Origin: Isoetes taiwanensis
Lineage: Eukaryota > Streptophyta > Lycopodiopsida > Isoetales > Isoetaceae
Direction: 5' to 3'
Assembly (NCBI GenBank): GCA_021234155.1
Contig: JAJEKV010000027.1
Span: 17,328,891-17,392,890, forward strand
Length of the DNA: 64,000 nt
How positions within the stretch are numbered: the stretch's first letter is position 1; each line of letters begins with the position of its first letter. Shown here piece by piece: positions 46,631-59,142 of the stretch. Below the pieces are notes generated by a model. The model did not search any database. It had not been told where the DNA came from and saw only the letters and a list, made by a program, of their open reading frames with translations. The position numbers and the translations under genes were made by a program.

Positions 46631-47440
46631 CACTCATATTCCTACAAGGGGTTGCACTCACTTGTTGAAACTTGCAATTCAAGGTTATAGATATTGTATT
46701 GCAACCACTCTTCTCAATGTTTTAGATATTGTATTCCATTTAGAGGTCTCAATGTTCTATATATTGTATATTGTATTCCAATTATCCTTCTCAATGTGCT
46801 CACAACACCTGCCCAGAAACACCACTCAATTGGCCAGAAACACCACCCTAATATCCAGAAACACCATATGGGTGGCCAGAAACACCACCCTAATGTCCAG
46901 AAACACCATATGGGTGGCCAGAAACACCACCCTAATGTCCAGAAACACCATATGGGTGGCCAGAAACACCACCCTAATGTCCAGAAAAACCATATGGTTG
47001 GCCACCCAAATGGCAAGAAACACCACTACCTTAAACAACCCTTCAATGTTTTGCATGTTGTGCTCTTGTGGCCAGAAACACCAAGGATGTGGCACTCGTA
47101 TTCCTACAAGGGGTTGCACTCACTTGTTGAAACTTGCAATTCAAGGTTATAGATATTATATTGCAACCACTCTTCCCAATGTTTTAGATATTGTATTCCA
47201 TTTAGAGGTCACACCCGACCAGAAACACCACTCAATTGGCCAGAAACACCAATCAATTTGGCAAGAAACACCATATGGCTGGCCAGAAACACCACTCTAA
47301 TGTCCAGAAACACCATGTTTCTGGCCAGAAACACCACTACCTTTAACACCAAACTGACCTCAAACACCACTAACTTGGCCAGAAACACCAAGATATCTGG
47401 CAAAAATAGCAGGTGTTTCTGGTCATATACTTGGTGTTTC
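46472..47440. repeat. CCAGAAACACC minisatellite, array 1
   Basis: Dozens of copies of (G/T)(G/T)CCAGAAACACCA at irregular spacing. A higher-order unit of about 47 bp occurs several times between 46849 and 46990. A stretch of about 210 bp (46535-46745) is repeated at 47003-47215. The 288-codon frame at 46434-47300 and the minus-strand frames here are products of the repeat. Confidence 0.9.
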
Positions 47441-47615
47441 TGGTCAAAGACACCATCATCCGTAATGATTCTGGATAACATAGTTATGCAATAACTTATG
47501 CTGTAAATCATGGAATAACTACAAAATGACTTCTGATACCATGTTCCAGCCAATCAAGAGTCTAGAAGCCAACACTGTTCAAGAGTTTAAAAGCAAAAGA
47601 AAAACAGAACACTTC

Positions 47616-49994
47616 TTAGATTGTCTTGGGTGGCTTTTTGGCCTGCACCACGGCTTCATGTAGCCTGCCCAGCATGCTGCTAAATGTGTCTCTGCAGTTT
47701 GCCACATCGATCTTGTCAAACCAGTCCTTAGTCACCTGCATTTCAGCTTGTTAGTGTGATTGCACAGTAGTATCTTCACACAAGCAATACCCTCACCTCG
47801 ACAGGCAGCAGCTGAAAATCCTTGAGAATGAAATCTCGTATAAAGCACCTTGCATACAGTAATGTGTACACTCCACAGTCTGAACCATTTTGCTGTTGTG
47901 GACCGCGCATTTCAATTGCTTGAATGTCAGCCATTTCTGCTGCAGGGCTGCCCCAACTAGCATGCACTTCCTTGAGCAGCCTGCAGCCATCTCATGCTAG
48001 TGAGAGATGAATTTAAAAAAACCAAGAAATAGTATTGCATGCAAACAACTTACTCGACTACTTCTCGGGCCACATCAGCAGAATGATATCTCATCATAGA
48101 ATCAAAATGCAGCAAGGCAGGGTGTGGCACTCCAAGTGACTTACATATTTCCCAATCAGCACAATACAGGTAAAGGCTCCAATGGTGGCTGCGATATTTT
48201 AAATGTAAATAAATGGACGAGTATTTTAAATGTAAATAAATGTCATCATGCCAATAATAACTTACCTTCTTACCACGGGCAACCAGTAGAAGAGAGATGG
48301 TTCTCGAGGTCTAGGAGGAATAATCTTCCTCCAAATTGACTCTCTCTTATTCATGTAGAGGTCTACCAGTCCAGGATGAAAAAACACATGACTTCGTCTC
48401 TGGTGGACTGGTATGGTATGAGAGACAACCCTGCACAAGAATTCTGAATTCAGAAAAGATGCACAATCAGACCGTATAAAAGGGAAGACACTTACATCAA
48501 GTAGGCACCCACGCATTGCTCATTTAGCCAAGACAAGCCAACCTTCTCAGGATTATCCGAACCAGGATGCTCAAAGGAAATGGCTTCTGATTGACGTATC
48601 ACAAATTCACCTTTGCCATCTTTTACAGTAGACCAAAGTGGGCTCCTAAGATGCACGGGCCATTGAGCATCGTATGAAAGAATTGGATTGGCCTTGGTGG
48701 CTTTCCCTTTCTTCTTTTTGTTAACCCATTCCAAGGTAGTGAGGTCATCAAGATGCATGAAGAAATCAAAATCCAAAATAAAATCCTCGGTCATAGTTAC
48801 CACGGTTCTCTTGATCAGGTCTGTCTCCCCATCATCTACCACATCAAAGTAAGTAGACATCTGGTGCACGGGAGAATCTGCAGCAGCACTCAAAGGGGTA
48901 CCCAAAGAAGTTTCGGCCCCAATCCTAAGCTTTGGTTTCTGTGGAGCTTTAAAATTGAAGCCAGCAACTATGGATTTTGTTAGCAATGTAACTGGTGTGG
49001 ATGGAGATTTAGGAACACTAGAGCTGCCCTCAAACCTGCCACAATAAAGAAGCCGTGTCTGCAGCCCCAGCCTGCATGTCTCCAAATTCCCATAAGCCTC
49101 ACGGTCAGCCCATTCACTTCGGTCCACAGATTCCAGACCATAATTGTGTGCTATGTACCTCTCATACTGAGCTATTTTTTTCTCTTTCATTGCCTCCCAT
49201 TCCATCCTCCTCCGAGCTACATACCTCTCAGCATAAGACGCCAAAGTGTTCTCTTTCTCCTCCCCATCTTCAATATTTTGGAGCATAGCCCGGCCAGCAC
49301 CCATAGCTAGATCTTTGCATCTCTTTAAAAACCTGGACAGATTTAACTTATACTTATATTCTGGATCAAAGGCTCGCCGCAAAGCATACTGGGAGAAATC
49401 TCGCCCTTCCCTTCTTTTCTGCTTGGTAACAGCCAACCTCTTTCTGCCCACTGGAGCACCCTGCACAACCACATGCAATCCATGCTCCTTTGCCAATTGA
49501 TCTTGTAGCCTTTGCTTCTTAACCGAAGACCAAACACAACCTTGAAATAAACAAACATGCCTATTTTTCTTATTGCTGTAATAATACCTGCGTTCCCAAG
49601 CCGCTTCATCGATCTCGGAATCCTCCTCTGAGTAAGCGTCAGCCGAGCCATGTCCAGAGCAACTTTTGCTGCAAATGAGAGCCAGGGCCTTAGAAAAACA
49701 GCCAGGGCAGCAGCCAGATGCTATTCAAACAAAGTCTTTGAGAGAGACCAAGAAGCATAAAAGGAAAGATAAGGAAAGCCCACCGCGTGGAGCACCTCAG
49801 GATGCCAAGGTAGTTGCTGCTGCTCCCTCGGCTGAGCCCGCTCCCTCGACTGGCCCTGCTTCCTCCGAGCTAGCTTCCCCGCTGCTGTAATACCAGTCCG
49901 AGCTCTTATCAGAGCTCGCGTTTTCTTCCTCCGAGCTGTCGTTGGGGCAGCCCCATCTCGGCGTATCAGCGTCGCGCGAGCCCGAAGCCGCCAT
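47616..49994 (-). CDS. Ulp1-like SUMO peptidase of the Mutator element, 6 exons
   Basis: Exons on the minus strand: 49994-49894 (donor inferred, GTATTA), 49668-48496, 48430-48266, 48188-48054, 47980-47797 and 47735-47616. They total 1,878 bases, 626 codons with no internal stop. Introns have GTAAGT-type donors and CAG acceptors. The N-terminus is acidic (NDSSEEENASSDKSSD), the middle is helical and basic, and the C-terminal 200 residues are a C48 peptidase: GLSWLNEQCVGAYLMVVSHT; HHWSLYLYCADWE (catalytic His); LLHFDSMMRYH (catalytic Asp); GPQQQNGSDCGVYTLLYARC (Gln and Cys). All triad residues are present. Ulp1 genes are known passengers of plant Mutator elements; substrate and role in transposition are unknown. 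The upstream acidic exon is the least certain part. Confidence 0.85.
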
Positions 49995-50339
49995 AGCTGC
50001 GCTAAACGACCTGCCCTGCCCTGTTTTTTCGGACCTGCGCCAAACGAACCTGCGCCAAACGAACCTGTGCCAAAGGGATGTGCTTTTCCTGTTTTTTCGG
50101 GTGTGCTTTTAGTTATTCCGACCAAGCCATACCTGCCCCAAAATGTTTTTGAAAATGTGCTTTTCGTTTCGACCAAGATACTTTTCTGACAGGAACATTC
50201 TATTTCGAACCATTAGATTTGCCCTGAAATTTAAAAATCTTGTGATGATTGATGTCGCACCATTGACACTGATGTTTAAAGAATATTTAGTTTGAAGTGC
50301 ATTTAATACTAGTACTCCCTTCCGAACAAAATTACCCAT

Positions 50340-50860
50340 GGTTATGGTTAGAAACACCCAGCCACAAACACCATGACACTGGCTAGAAACACCTTACCCT
50401 TAGTCAACACATTATGAAATGATCATTTCCATTCGAGATTTGAAAGTTACAATTCAATATTTTATACATTTTCAGGTTGTCAATTCTAGCTGAGATTTTT
50501 AATTATTAGTAAGTTGCAATTGAGATGTTGTGGAACATCTGGCCAGAAACACCATGCCTCTGGCCAGAAACACCATTGTTGTGGCCAGAAACACCATGCC
50601 TCTGGCCAGAAACACCATTGTTGTGGCCAGAAACACCATGCCTCTGGCCAGAAACACCATGCCCTGGCAAGAAACACCATGCTTGTGGCCAGAAACACCA
50701 TGCCTCCGGCGAAAACACCATGCTTGTGGCGGAAACACCATGCCTCGGCCGAAACACCATGACTCGGCGCCGTAAACACCATGCTTGTGGCGGAAACACT
50801 ATGCCTCGGCGAAAACACCATACCTCGGCGGAAACACCACACCTTGAAAGGCAAGACAAC
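50340..50860. repeat. CCAGAAACACCA minisatellite, array 2
   Basis: From 50537 units of 20-22 bp (TCTGGCCAGAAACACCATGC and variants) are repeated about 16 times, with drift to CGGCGGAAACACCATGCC toward the right. Scattered single copies lie at 50345-50395. Reading frames in all six phases here are repeat artefacts. Confidence 0.92.
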
Positions 50861-51347
50861 CATGTCCTTGTGGCCAGAGTTGCAATTCAATGTTTTAGAT
50901 ATTGTGTTCCAATGTTCTTAGCATTATTAGGTTTTCATTTCCAATTGAGATTTATGATTAATAATTGGTTGCAATCAATATCTTCTGAATTGCAACTCAA
51001 TGTTTTAGATATTATGTTCCAATTACATGTCTCACTCAAGATGTAAAACCCCGCAACTCCATGTTGGGTTGCAAATTTAGCATTCAAAATATTTATCTGC
51101 ACTATGTCAATGGGATGGCTCTATAACATTTGTATCCAAAGAAGTGCTTGAAAGGCTTAGCCCATGTCCCGAAACACCTACCACATTGGCATGGCGGAAA
51201 AAACCATATCCACACTCACCGGATTTGCTCACGCTGTGGGAATGCAATCCGTTTGAATTTGGAGGGTGCAATCATAACCACAATTTAATGTACACAGCAA
51301 CCTCAAACGAACCTGCCAGTGCGATGCTGCCCGGTCCAAAAGTGCCT

Positions 51348-51586
51348 TCAAAAACATCGGTGGTGTTTTACGGACAAAAGACCGGTGGTGTTTTTACGGA
51401 CACAAAACCGCGCGCGGTTACATTGCGGCGGTTGAAGATGGCCGGGATGCATGCATCCTCGGGCCCCTGGCATCGATGCATGCATGGACTGGCGATGGGC
51501 ATGCATGGGGTGTTTCGGGCGTCCCGAAACACCGGGGGTCAAAATGTCCGGAAACACCGGATCCCGGACTCGATATACGGGCGCCC
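51348..51586. repeat. Right terminal inverted repeat of the Mutator-like element
   Basis: Inverted match to 44571-44787, slightly longer because a short segment with GGTGTTTT(T)ACGGAC is duplicated (51359-51402). Mismatches are frequent within the GAAACACC motifs. Confidence 0.88.
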
Positions 51587-51595
51587 GTACAAAAG

Positions 51596-54202
51596 TGCTA
51601 TGATCCGAGAACCCTGAAGGAACCTAGATTAAAAAGCTTTGCGATGAAACGATCAGAGAATTTCTACGCCATATAGCGGGCATGCCATATAGCCAACAGA
51701 ATCTCTTCCCGGCATTTCTTCGAATAGATTCACATTCACTGTAGCGTTGATTTTATTAATGAGACTAGATTTGAAATAGCGTTAAAGCAACACAATAAAT
51801 ACTGCATTAAGGGAACATTTGATATTAATTGATGTGTCATTTCGGGTTTGAAGATGGAGCGCCAGTCTTTAAACCCTTACCCAAAAGACCTATTGTTCCC
51901 TAAGAATATAAAACATGCTATTTCGCCCCCCTGCTGATGTGGCATCGTAAATGAACGTTGATGCTTGAATTGGAGGGCTAGACTCAATGCCACGTCAGTG
52001 GGGATGCCGAATAAGGAAGGTGTCCCTTGCATTTCAAGTCCGTACAACTCTGGAGCCTTATTTTCTTCTGGGGGAACCCCCCCGCCAGAAAATAAAGAAA
52101 ATAAGACAACAAAACATATCCAATGAAAGGCCTTCTTCGCCTAAAATTTAGGGTGTCACAAAAATAAAGTTTGAAGAGGAATTGGTGCACTGTAATGGGA
52201 CTGAAATCGCCAAACCTGCTCCACTTTTTGGAAGAACTGTTGCACTCCCTGGAATCAAAGCTTCAGATCTTTCTTTTTTATGTCAGAAGGCAAGCACGAA
52301 ATGGATAGAGGAAGGAAATTCGCTGCAAACTGAAAATTCCAGGTTTTAATTTCAGGTCGATTTCGTTAATCTACTGGTCTGATTTTAGGTCGATTACAGT
52401 CTGCATGCCAAAATCTGAAGGTGGGATTTGATCTGCAGATTCGTTCATGCCAATTTCAGCCCTGTTCAGTGCAGTAGCTAGTCGTTTCTGGTCGTTTCTA
52501 GTGCAGTAGCAGGTCAGCTGAATACCATGATATCCTAGAGTTTTTTAATCGGTTTAGGCAAGGGGTTTTGTTTGATAACAAAGCGCGTGGTGAAATAATT
52601 ATTTCTACTGTTGCAACAAGTTTTCGAGTTCTGGGTTGCTTTCTCAGATTCTTGGACAGAATACAGCTCTTAAGAAGGGTGACACTTCGGCGAGACAGGG
52701 GCTGATAAGTCAGATCACATTTTTCCCTTTGCAAGGCCGCTTTGATCCGATAAACTTTTTTTCACTATTTGGGCTGAACTAGAATTCAACAGCAGCAGCA
52801 AGTTATATACAGTACTCGTTGTTTTATGGATGTAGATGGCAACTAAAAATGCAGTGGAAAACTGTGAATATATATAAGACGTGTCTTATATTAAAGCAAT
52901 GGAAAACTAATTTTTTTAAGACACTGTCTTATGTATGACATGGAGCCCAAAAGGATGCCTTATAAAAAATAGGACTGCTGTGGAAAAAGGGCCTAAGATC
53001 TCTTATGGTTTACTAAATAGTCACCCCGTCTTAAAAAATCCCCTCCTTTGGGATCCCACATCCAATTCTACAATCAACTGCTTATCGCGCAATTTGGGGT
53101 TATTTTTTGGCCAGATTGGAGCTCTCTCACCACAGAGGCACTTGCTTTGCTTCCTCCTTCACTCCTACCTGTGCCTATGATCCGACCAATTCCGTGATCC
53201 CATCCAATTCCGTGAAGAAACGGGAAAGAAAATTACACCGAAAAAAACCTTCAAAATCCCTGTAAGGGCCGGGAGTTTTACACCATTACTATGAAGTATG
53301 GGGGGATCCGGAAGTTCAAGAAAACAAGTCCAGGATATCCGAGACTAGGATAAGAGTATCCTTTAGTATTATTCTTACGAAGAAGTGCGTTGACCATTAC
53401 TGAGAAGTCTAATTGCCCAGCTATGGTAGTATGGGTAGTTAAGGTTAATTAAAAGGCCAAGGGTTTTGGATATCAAAGGGTTTCGAAACCTTATGAAAAA
53501 GGGGCAGTTATTTATGGAATCCATTCTATGAATAAAATTAAAGGGAATACCTTCTCAGCTAATCTGAAATAAGCTACTATTAAAAAAGAACATCTAATCC
53601 TCAATATAGTTCGCCAAGATCAATGTCCTCGGCACATGGCTCCAGAAGTGTTGAGAATATCACATCAAGGTGAATAACCCCCAATGAGTTCGCTTGATAA
53701 GAGTCATTATGATGCCATCACGAACAATTTGCCTCCGTTCAAGGCAAAATGGAAAGGTCGGCTTGAATGATGACTCCTTCAGTAGCTTCTCCAATGCCCA
53801 AATTGCAATGACATGTTTTTTCAACTGCATCATCTTCTCGTGCATCTCCATTGTTGGGGGATGAGTACCTTTTTCCTCTGAAAGGTGCAATGGGCATTGG
53901 AAGTGCCTGCTCTCAGTCACCTAGACTTCATAAAAACATCTTTGTTCTTGTTCCTGTGAAAATCTTCTACCGACTCTCGATGTAGCTGGTTCAGATGGTC
54001 CAAAATGAGTTGTACAATGTTTTGTTCCAATCTACCATTGGCATGCTACTGTTATACCTTGTATTCACCATCCTAAGTCCAGTTTTCTCCTGCTCTGTTT
54101 CTGCTCTGTTTTGGAAAGACAATGCAAACAGTTTCAGGTTTAGGGTTGTCATCACTATATCCCACATTCACGAGTTTACAGCTCTTTACCCATTTTTGCT
54201 AA
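51596..54202. other. Displaced upstream flank of the DnaJ gene and unassigned sequence
   Basis: The first part is the continuation of the DnaJ upstream region, pushed 7 kb away by the Mutator insertion. Palindrome ATAAGACGTGTCTTAT lies near 52876. No gene is supported; frames at 53660-53920 (minus) and 53995-54200 (plus) have no recognisable domain. Confidence 0.4.
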
Positions 54203-54488
54203 TCCTCCTATATAATAAAAAAATAGGCATGTCCGTCACGCTCTATCGGCGGCCAAGAAAGTGCCACGTGGCATGTCTTGGACCCTCAGATGGCAAAAAC
54301 TTGCAAGCTTTGGAATTTGTAGGAAGCATCGAGAAGCTTCTGTTCATTCTATCCAGAAGCTCTCTTACAAGTTCTAGAAGCTTCTTAAGTCGTATTTAAT
54401 TAAAGTGGGACAAATCTCGAATTTTGGGACTCAGACTGAAAATGGGACTTATACTGACAAATTTTTTTAGATTGAATCGTTGTTAGAT

Positions 54489-54780
54489 CAGGGGGAGGGG
54501 AAGGGGAAGGGGAGAAGTTGGGGGAGAAGTTGAGAGAAGTAAGGAAGGGGTTAAGTTAGAAGAAGGGGGAGGGAGGAAGCTCGAAAAGGGAGGTGAGAGG
54601 AGGGGGGCAAGGGGAGGTGAGAGGAGGGGGTGCAAGGGGGTGAGTTCGGAAAGGGGGGTGAGAAGAGGGGGGCAAGGGGGAGGGGGAGGGAAGTGGCAAG
54701 GGGAGGGAAGTGGCAAGGGAAGGGGAAGGGGATAAGTAAAAGAGAAGAGCAAAATGGCAAAGGAGGAGAGGGAGGGGCAA
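54489..54780. repeat. Purine-rich low-complexity tract
   Basis: GGGGA/GGGAGG-type repeats near the left end of E2. Long Pro/Leu/Ser frames on the minus strand are artefacts. Confidence 0.9.
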
Positions 54781-57525
54781 ACGGGGCAAGAGTCTCCCCC
54801 ACCCCCTCCAAAATAAAAATAATAATACAATATTCATAATATAAATAAATAAATAAATTACAAATTAATTAATTAGAGGACATATATCCTTCCTATATAT
54901 AAAATTATTAGAAAAAAAAACGGTTACAAAAAGGGCCATTTCGAATTATCTATATCTATTTTTGGCGTCGGAATAGCCATTTCCGGGTGTTTGCGTGGGG
55001 CGAGATGGATTTTTTATTTTTGGGAGTCATTTGGCGGGGCCCAGTGCCCTACTCAAACCAAGCTACGGCGACCAAGCTAACTTAAAGTCTCCGGCACTAA
55101 GAATGCTTGGTATTCTCCGGTTTCTCTATAAACAGGCATTTTTTTCAGGGCGATGCTTTTCTCATAATTTGATGTGCACTGTTTAGACGGACTGGGCAGC
55201 TCCAAACATCATAGAAGAAGCAGAAAACCGTCACCTATTCCCCAATCGCGTTATGAACCAAGTAATTTTTCTTTTGTTTCGTTTTGATAATTTGATTTCC
55301 TGAAGCACGTGCATCGGAAGGCCGGACTCATAATGTGCTGATGCAAACTTCTGAAAAGGGTAAACGACCTAATAAGTTTTAATTTGGAGCTGGGATTGTT
55401 TTAATTTAAGACTAGGATAGTCAGAAATTACCAAAGCAGCTTTCGCATATTGAGCTTTCTTACCTAGAAGCTATCCGTGGCTAGACGATGTAGTTTGAAT
55501 CTAGATTTTATATTGAGGGCATGAAAAATCTGTTGATTCTATGGTCTCATGGGTACTTAGTTTATTTCCACGATTACAGAGCCGGCGAACAAACTTGCAT
55601 TTCCTTCGACCTGAAAAATTTTTAGCCTGTCGATCTATGAGCCCTCCGTGAAGTCGTCTGGTATGCTTTGATAATTTGATAATTTGATGTAGCAGTGCTT
55701 TTCTCATAATCTGACACAAATTATTTGAACGAACTGGGCAGCTCCAGGCACCATAGGAGTAAAAACCGTCGGCTATTGCCGAATCTGTTTGTAAACCAGG
55801 TAATTTTTTTTTGGCTGCGTTCCGTTAAAAAGGTTGAATCTAGAATTTAGTTTTCCAAAGCACATTTGGCTGGCACCGGAAGGCTAAGCTCATAGTGTGA
55901 TGATATAGACTTGTGGGAAGCACAAACGACGTGGTAGGCTTTAATTTGGAGTTAGAATAGTTTTAATTTGGGGCTAGGATGACCGGAAATTACTAGAACA
56001 GCTCAGGCAGATGAAGCTTTCTTGCCTGAAGCCTATCCCTGATATCATGACTTTGAGGGAGCTAGGTTTTTCTGCCAATTCCTTAGCAGAAGCCATACCG
56101 ATTGCCGTGCATCTTCGAATTGGATGTACACAAACCATTAACCAAATTGAACTGATTGTTCAGTTGAATTTGTGCATAGCCGAAAATCCTTACTCTCTTT
56201 AGATTGTATGAGGATGGTCACCAGACCAACTCCTGCATTACAGTTACCATGTGTAGCTTGTGTGCTCTGCCCCAAAGCGGCACAACCAAAGGCAACAAAA
56301 GATTCAAGCCTAATCGGTTTATATGCAAAAGATTCAAGGCTAGTGATCCACTCCTCTGATCGGCTTTTTAATGTCTCGACTCGGTTGGGCGCTTCCTACT
56401 GTAGTCAAGGATCCCAGAGGCCCTCTAAATCCAAAAAAGAAACTTGGGAATCCATACCTTAATAAGTTATTCGTCAATTACTCATAGATTTAATTCATCC
56501 AGCTCCTGCATGAAGCAGCACCACTGAATCCGAGGTTACAGATCTTTGAAACAACCAACCTGTATGTCTTACAAATCAATCTTCTTAATGAACATGGTCG
56601 GAGTTGTTGCTAGTCTGTCTGATGCCATTACTAATGGCTATCAGATCAGCTCCATTATTGAGAAACTTGCTCATCTTGAGTGCAACACGATATATGGTTG
56701 CAATTGCCAATCTGATTTCTGGATGCAATTTTTATTTCATAGCCATACATTTTTCCACAATAGCATATATCTATCTGCTACTTCTAAATCGAATGACAAA
56801 TTTGGTCTTTCTGCAATATGATGACCCAAATGCTTCAATTCCAAATGAATGCTTTCAGTTTTTGCAGCCAGTTAAACAGAGCTTACAGAGCTTGACCAAG
56901 ATCTCTCCAAGTTAAATTTCAAGACCCATAAAGCAGAACATGCCTCAGAAGTAGAGTTTGAAACCCATTAAATGAAACGGAGTTAAGAAGTCTGATTTCA
57001 TTCTCTCAGGTTCGATTTATAAGTTTGCAGCCAAAAATTTTCAATCTGTAGCCATAGAATCATGATTTCGCCCCATTAAAGACGCAAAAGGATTAGGAAA
57101 CTCTGTTATTGGGCATTTCGTCAAATTTGCACTGAATAGTGTACTCGGTATGAGCTACATGATTAAATGTTCAGGCATTTGGTGTCGGATTGAATTACTA
57201 TCATCTCTTGCATTGCAGATCATATATATAATATGAATTTTTGCTTTATTCCTAAGTTTCTTGAATATGAATTTGTTTGTATCGGTAACAATAAATATAA
57301 ATGCAGGAAATCTACATAAATTAGATCGATCTCCAGACATGAACGACCGGATTTCGCCTAACGAATAGAAAGGGATAGCCTTGAGTGCAACGTCTATCTT
57401 GGTATTTTATACATGGTCCTCTATCCACATGTTTTGCCTGTTAACTTCTGCATTTTTTTTTCCTTTCATTCAGACTTTTACTACCATTTTCGCCTATTTG
57501 CAGCTCTTATGACAAGAACCACCCA

Positions 57526-57827
57526 ATGGGAAAACAAAGAGGTCGCCCTAGGTACGTGCATTTACAAACATGACAAATGAATTCCATTCCTTCAGACATT
57601 GTTTTTTATTTGAATAGTCTCTTTTGCATTTGCTCCTGAACAGATTAGCCATAGTTGCCTCAAGCAATAATGATAGTAACAAAGCAGCAAAGATTTTCAA
57701 ACGTCGTAGCCAGCAACATAAATACCAGACGCGAAAAAAGTTAGACAAAATTCGCTTGCCAATCCAAGAACAGCAGACTTCCATATCTTCAAAAATTTAT
57801 GGGCACCGCACCGATGGTCGCACCTAG
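57526..57827 (+). CDS. Exon pair encoding an AT-hook-like basic protein (fragment)
   Basis: MGKQRGRPR at 57526-57551 ends at a GTACGT donor. After 92 bases an acceptor CTGAACAG joins in phase to RLAIVASSNNDSNKAAKIFK and RRSQQHKYQTRKKLDKIRLP, giving a short basic protein. RGRP is the core of an AT hook, which binds AT-rich minor grooves. The frame also extends upstream to an acceptor TTTGCAG at 57503 (SYDKNHP), so this may be an internal exon. The end runs into a SINE-like sequence and stops at 57827. No family is recognised beyond the AT hook. Confidence 0.35.
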
Positions 57828-57871
57828 GTTCAACTCCCAGGGATGCACAGGGCGCCGGCCCCGCCGGCGCC
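57805..57871 (+). repeat. Truncated SINE-like sequence with B box and GC hairpin
   Basis: AGGTTCAACTCCC (57826-57838) matches the pol III B box. It is followed by GGCGCCGGC-CCC-GCCGGCGCC (57851-57871), a perfect 9-base hairpin. A convincing A box was not found, so this is a fragment or a chance match. Confidence 0.35.
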
Positions 57872-58169
57872 AAATTCTTGTAAATTAATATAATTAGTTT
57901 GTCAATGTAATTAAATATATAAATTAGAGAAACATTTACGAGTCAATATATACAATTAATTAATTTAGCCTTAGACCATTTCTCGCCTCGCAAGGCGAGA
58001 ATGTGCATGGAGTGGACTGAAGCCAAGCCAAGAATGTGCAAGGCCCACATTTACTCCCACGCCCACACCTCCCATTCCCCAATGCACTAGATCGGATCTT
58101 GGGGTCTCCATCCCGCTCCTTTTTAACCACACTGCCTTACTCATTTCACACCGTTAAGGTGGTTGCCAG

Positions 58170-58177
58170 TATAAATA
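58170..58177 (+). promoter_or_regulatory. TATA box in E2
   Basis: GTATAAATACC lies 45 bases before the ATG at 58215, similar to the 43-base spacing of the E1 micro-genes. Confidence 0.4.
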
Positions 58178-58214
58178 CCTCAAGCCTAATCTCTACCCCC
58201 AATTGCCAATTGAA

Positions 58215-58379
58215 ATGCCTTCCAAACAAAGCATCGCAGCGGGGAATGCCAAACCCCCAAAGAAGAAGCGACGCCGTGAAGGAAAATACAGGGCCGCTAT
58301 GCCCATGCCTTCCCATGCAGTGCAGACTGATCGGTACACAGGCGGACAGGAGGATGAGTATTGTGCGTTGCAGAGATAG
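58215..58379 (+). CDS. E2 micro-ORF, 54 residues with nuclear-localisation-like motif
   Basis: Encodes MPSKQSIAAGNAKPPKKKRR, then REGKYRAAMPMP and ends YCALQR. The basic cluster KPPKKKRRR is a good nuclear localisation signal. The TATA box and a clean start 45 bases downstream make it a plausible small gene. The basic motif is echoed at 58740 (NPPKKRRRTPKEHP), which suggests an old duplication. Function unknown; it could also be the first exon of a longer gene. Confidence 0.35.
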   Translation: MPSKQSIAAGNAKPPKKKRRREGKYRAAMPMPSHAVQTDRYTGGQEDEYCALQR

Positions 58380-58737
58380 CCCGATCAGGCTCCAATTCTT
58401 GGATCCATAAGCTTTTTGCTTTTTTCTTCTCCAACTTGCTTTCATTTGTGAGATTTGTGCTGCAATGACTGCCCCTGGGTTCTGGTGAGGCCGGCTTTGG
58501 CCTGGAGGTTCAAACCCTCGAAGCCCTGTGTTGTTTTTATCTCTCGGTTGGTTTGAGAGTTTCTGTTGCAGCTATTCAGCCGGCCTCTTGAAGCAGCAGT
58601 TCTGGCTTCGCTCTGATTGCGAAGCAGTTTTGCAAATCTTTACGGCTCTCTCTGGTGAAGCATGCTCTGTTTTTGTATTTTCTTTTGGGCTTCGACAATG
58701 GTTGGAACCGTTGTTTTGCACCCTCCACCGGCGAGTT

Positions 58738-59142
58738 CCAAACCCCCCAAAGAAGCGTAGAAGAACCCCCAAAGAACACCCAACCTCTGCCCTTACTCGC
58801 CAGCCTGACCTCCGCTCTCTCCAGGCCCTCTATAATGTCCAGCAGATCCACCATGTTCCTGATTTTCCTGATCTTAGAGAGCTCAGGGATTTACCCTACA
58901 GGGAGCTCAGGCCCCTTTGATTCGGCAGCAAATCCAGCGCCTTTATTTTTCCAAGAACCTGCTCAAAATACAAATGGATTGATCGAAGACTATCTCGAGG
59001 CCCCATTTATGGGCGATTCAAGAAAACGAGCCTTGATTCAAGAAAAAACAGACCCTTGCATATTGCTTGCAAAGAAAGGCGCCCAACCAAAGCATCTTCA
59101 TCTTCGGGATCTTCAGCTAGACTGGCATCTCCAATCTTCGGG
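58738..59142 (+). pseudogene. E2 coding-like region downstream of the micro-ORF
   Basis: In the frame ending at 58920 the sequence reads NPPKKRRRTPKEHPTSALTR, QPDLRSLQALYNVQQIHHVP and FPDLRELRDLPYRELRPL. After one TGA it stays open as FIFPRTCSKYKWIDRRLSRG and RRPTKASSSSGSSARL to a possible donor GTAATC near 59143. The overlapping frame 58655-59173 is the alternative. Base composition favours coding but no family is recognised. Confidence 0.3.

Larger units (their letters stand above)
44571..51586. mobile_element. Mutator-like element with transposase and Ulp1 peptidase, 7.0 kb
   Basis: Long terminal inverted repeats of about 215-240 bp (44571-44787; 51348-51586) are flanked by GTACAAAAG at 44562-44570 and 51587-51595, a 9-bp target duplication (10 if the next T is counted) as expected for Mutator. 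Two intron-containing genes converge: a MULE transposase (plus) and a Ulp1-like peptidase (minus). Minisatellites based on CCAGAAACACC occupy 46472-47440 and 50340-50860. It inserted about 180 bp upstream of the DnaJ ATG. Confidence 0.92.

Noticed and set aside
46849-46990. CRISPR-like regular repeats with short spacers
   Set aside because: The repeats are a 12-base minisatellite in a eukaryotic transposon; spacers are repeats too, and no Cas genes are present.
46434-47300. 288-codon open frame
   Set aside because: Runs almost entirely through minisatellite in a different frame from the transposase.
54483-54839. Proline/leucine-rich proteins on the minus strand
   Set aside because: Artefact of a purine-rich low-complexity tract.
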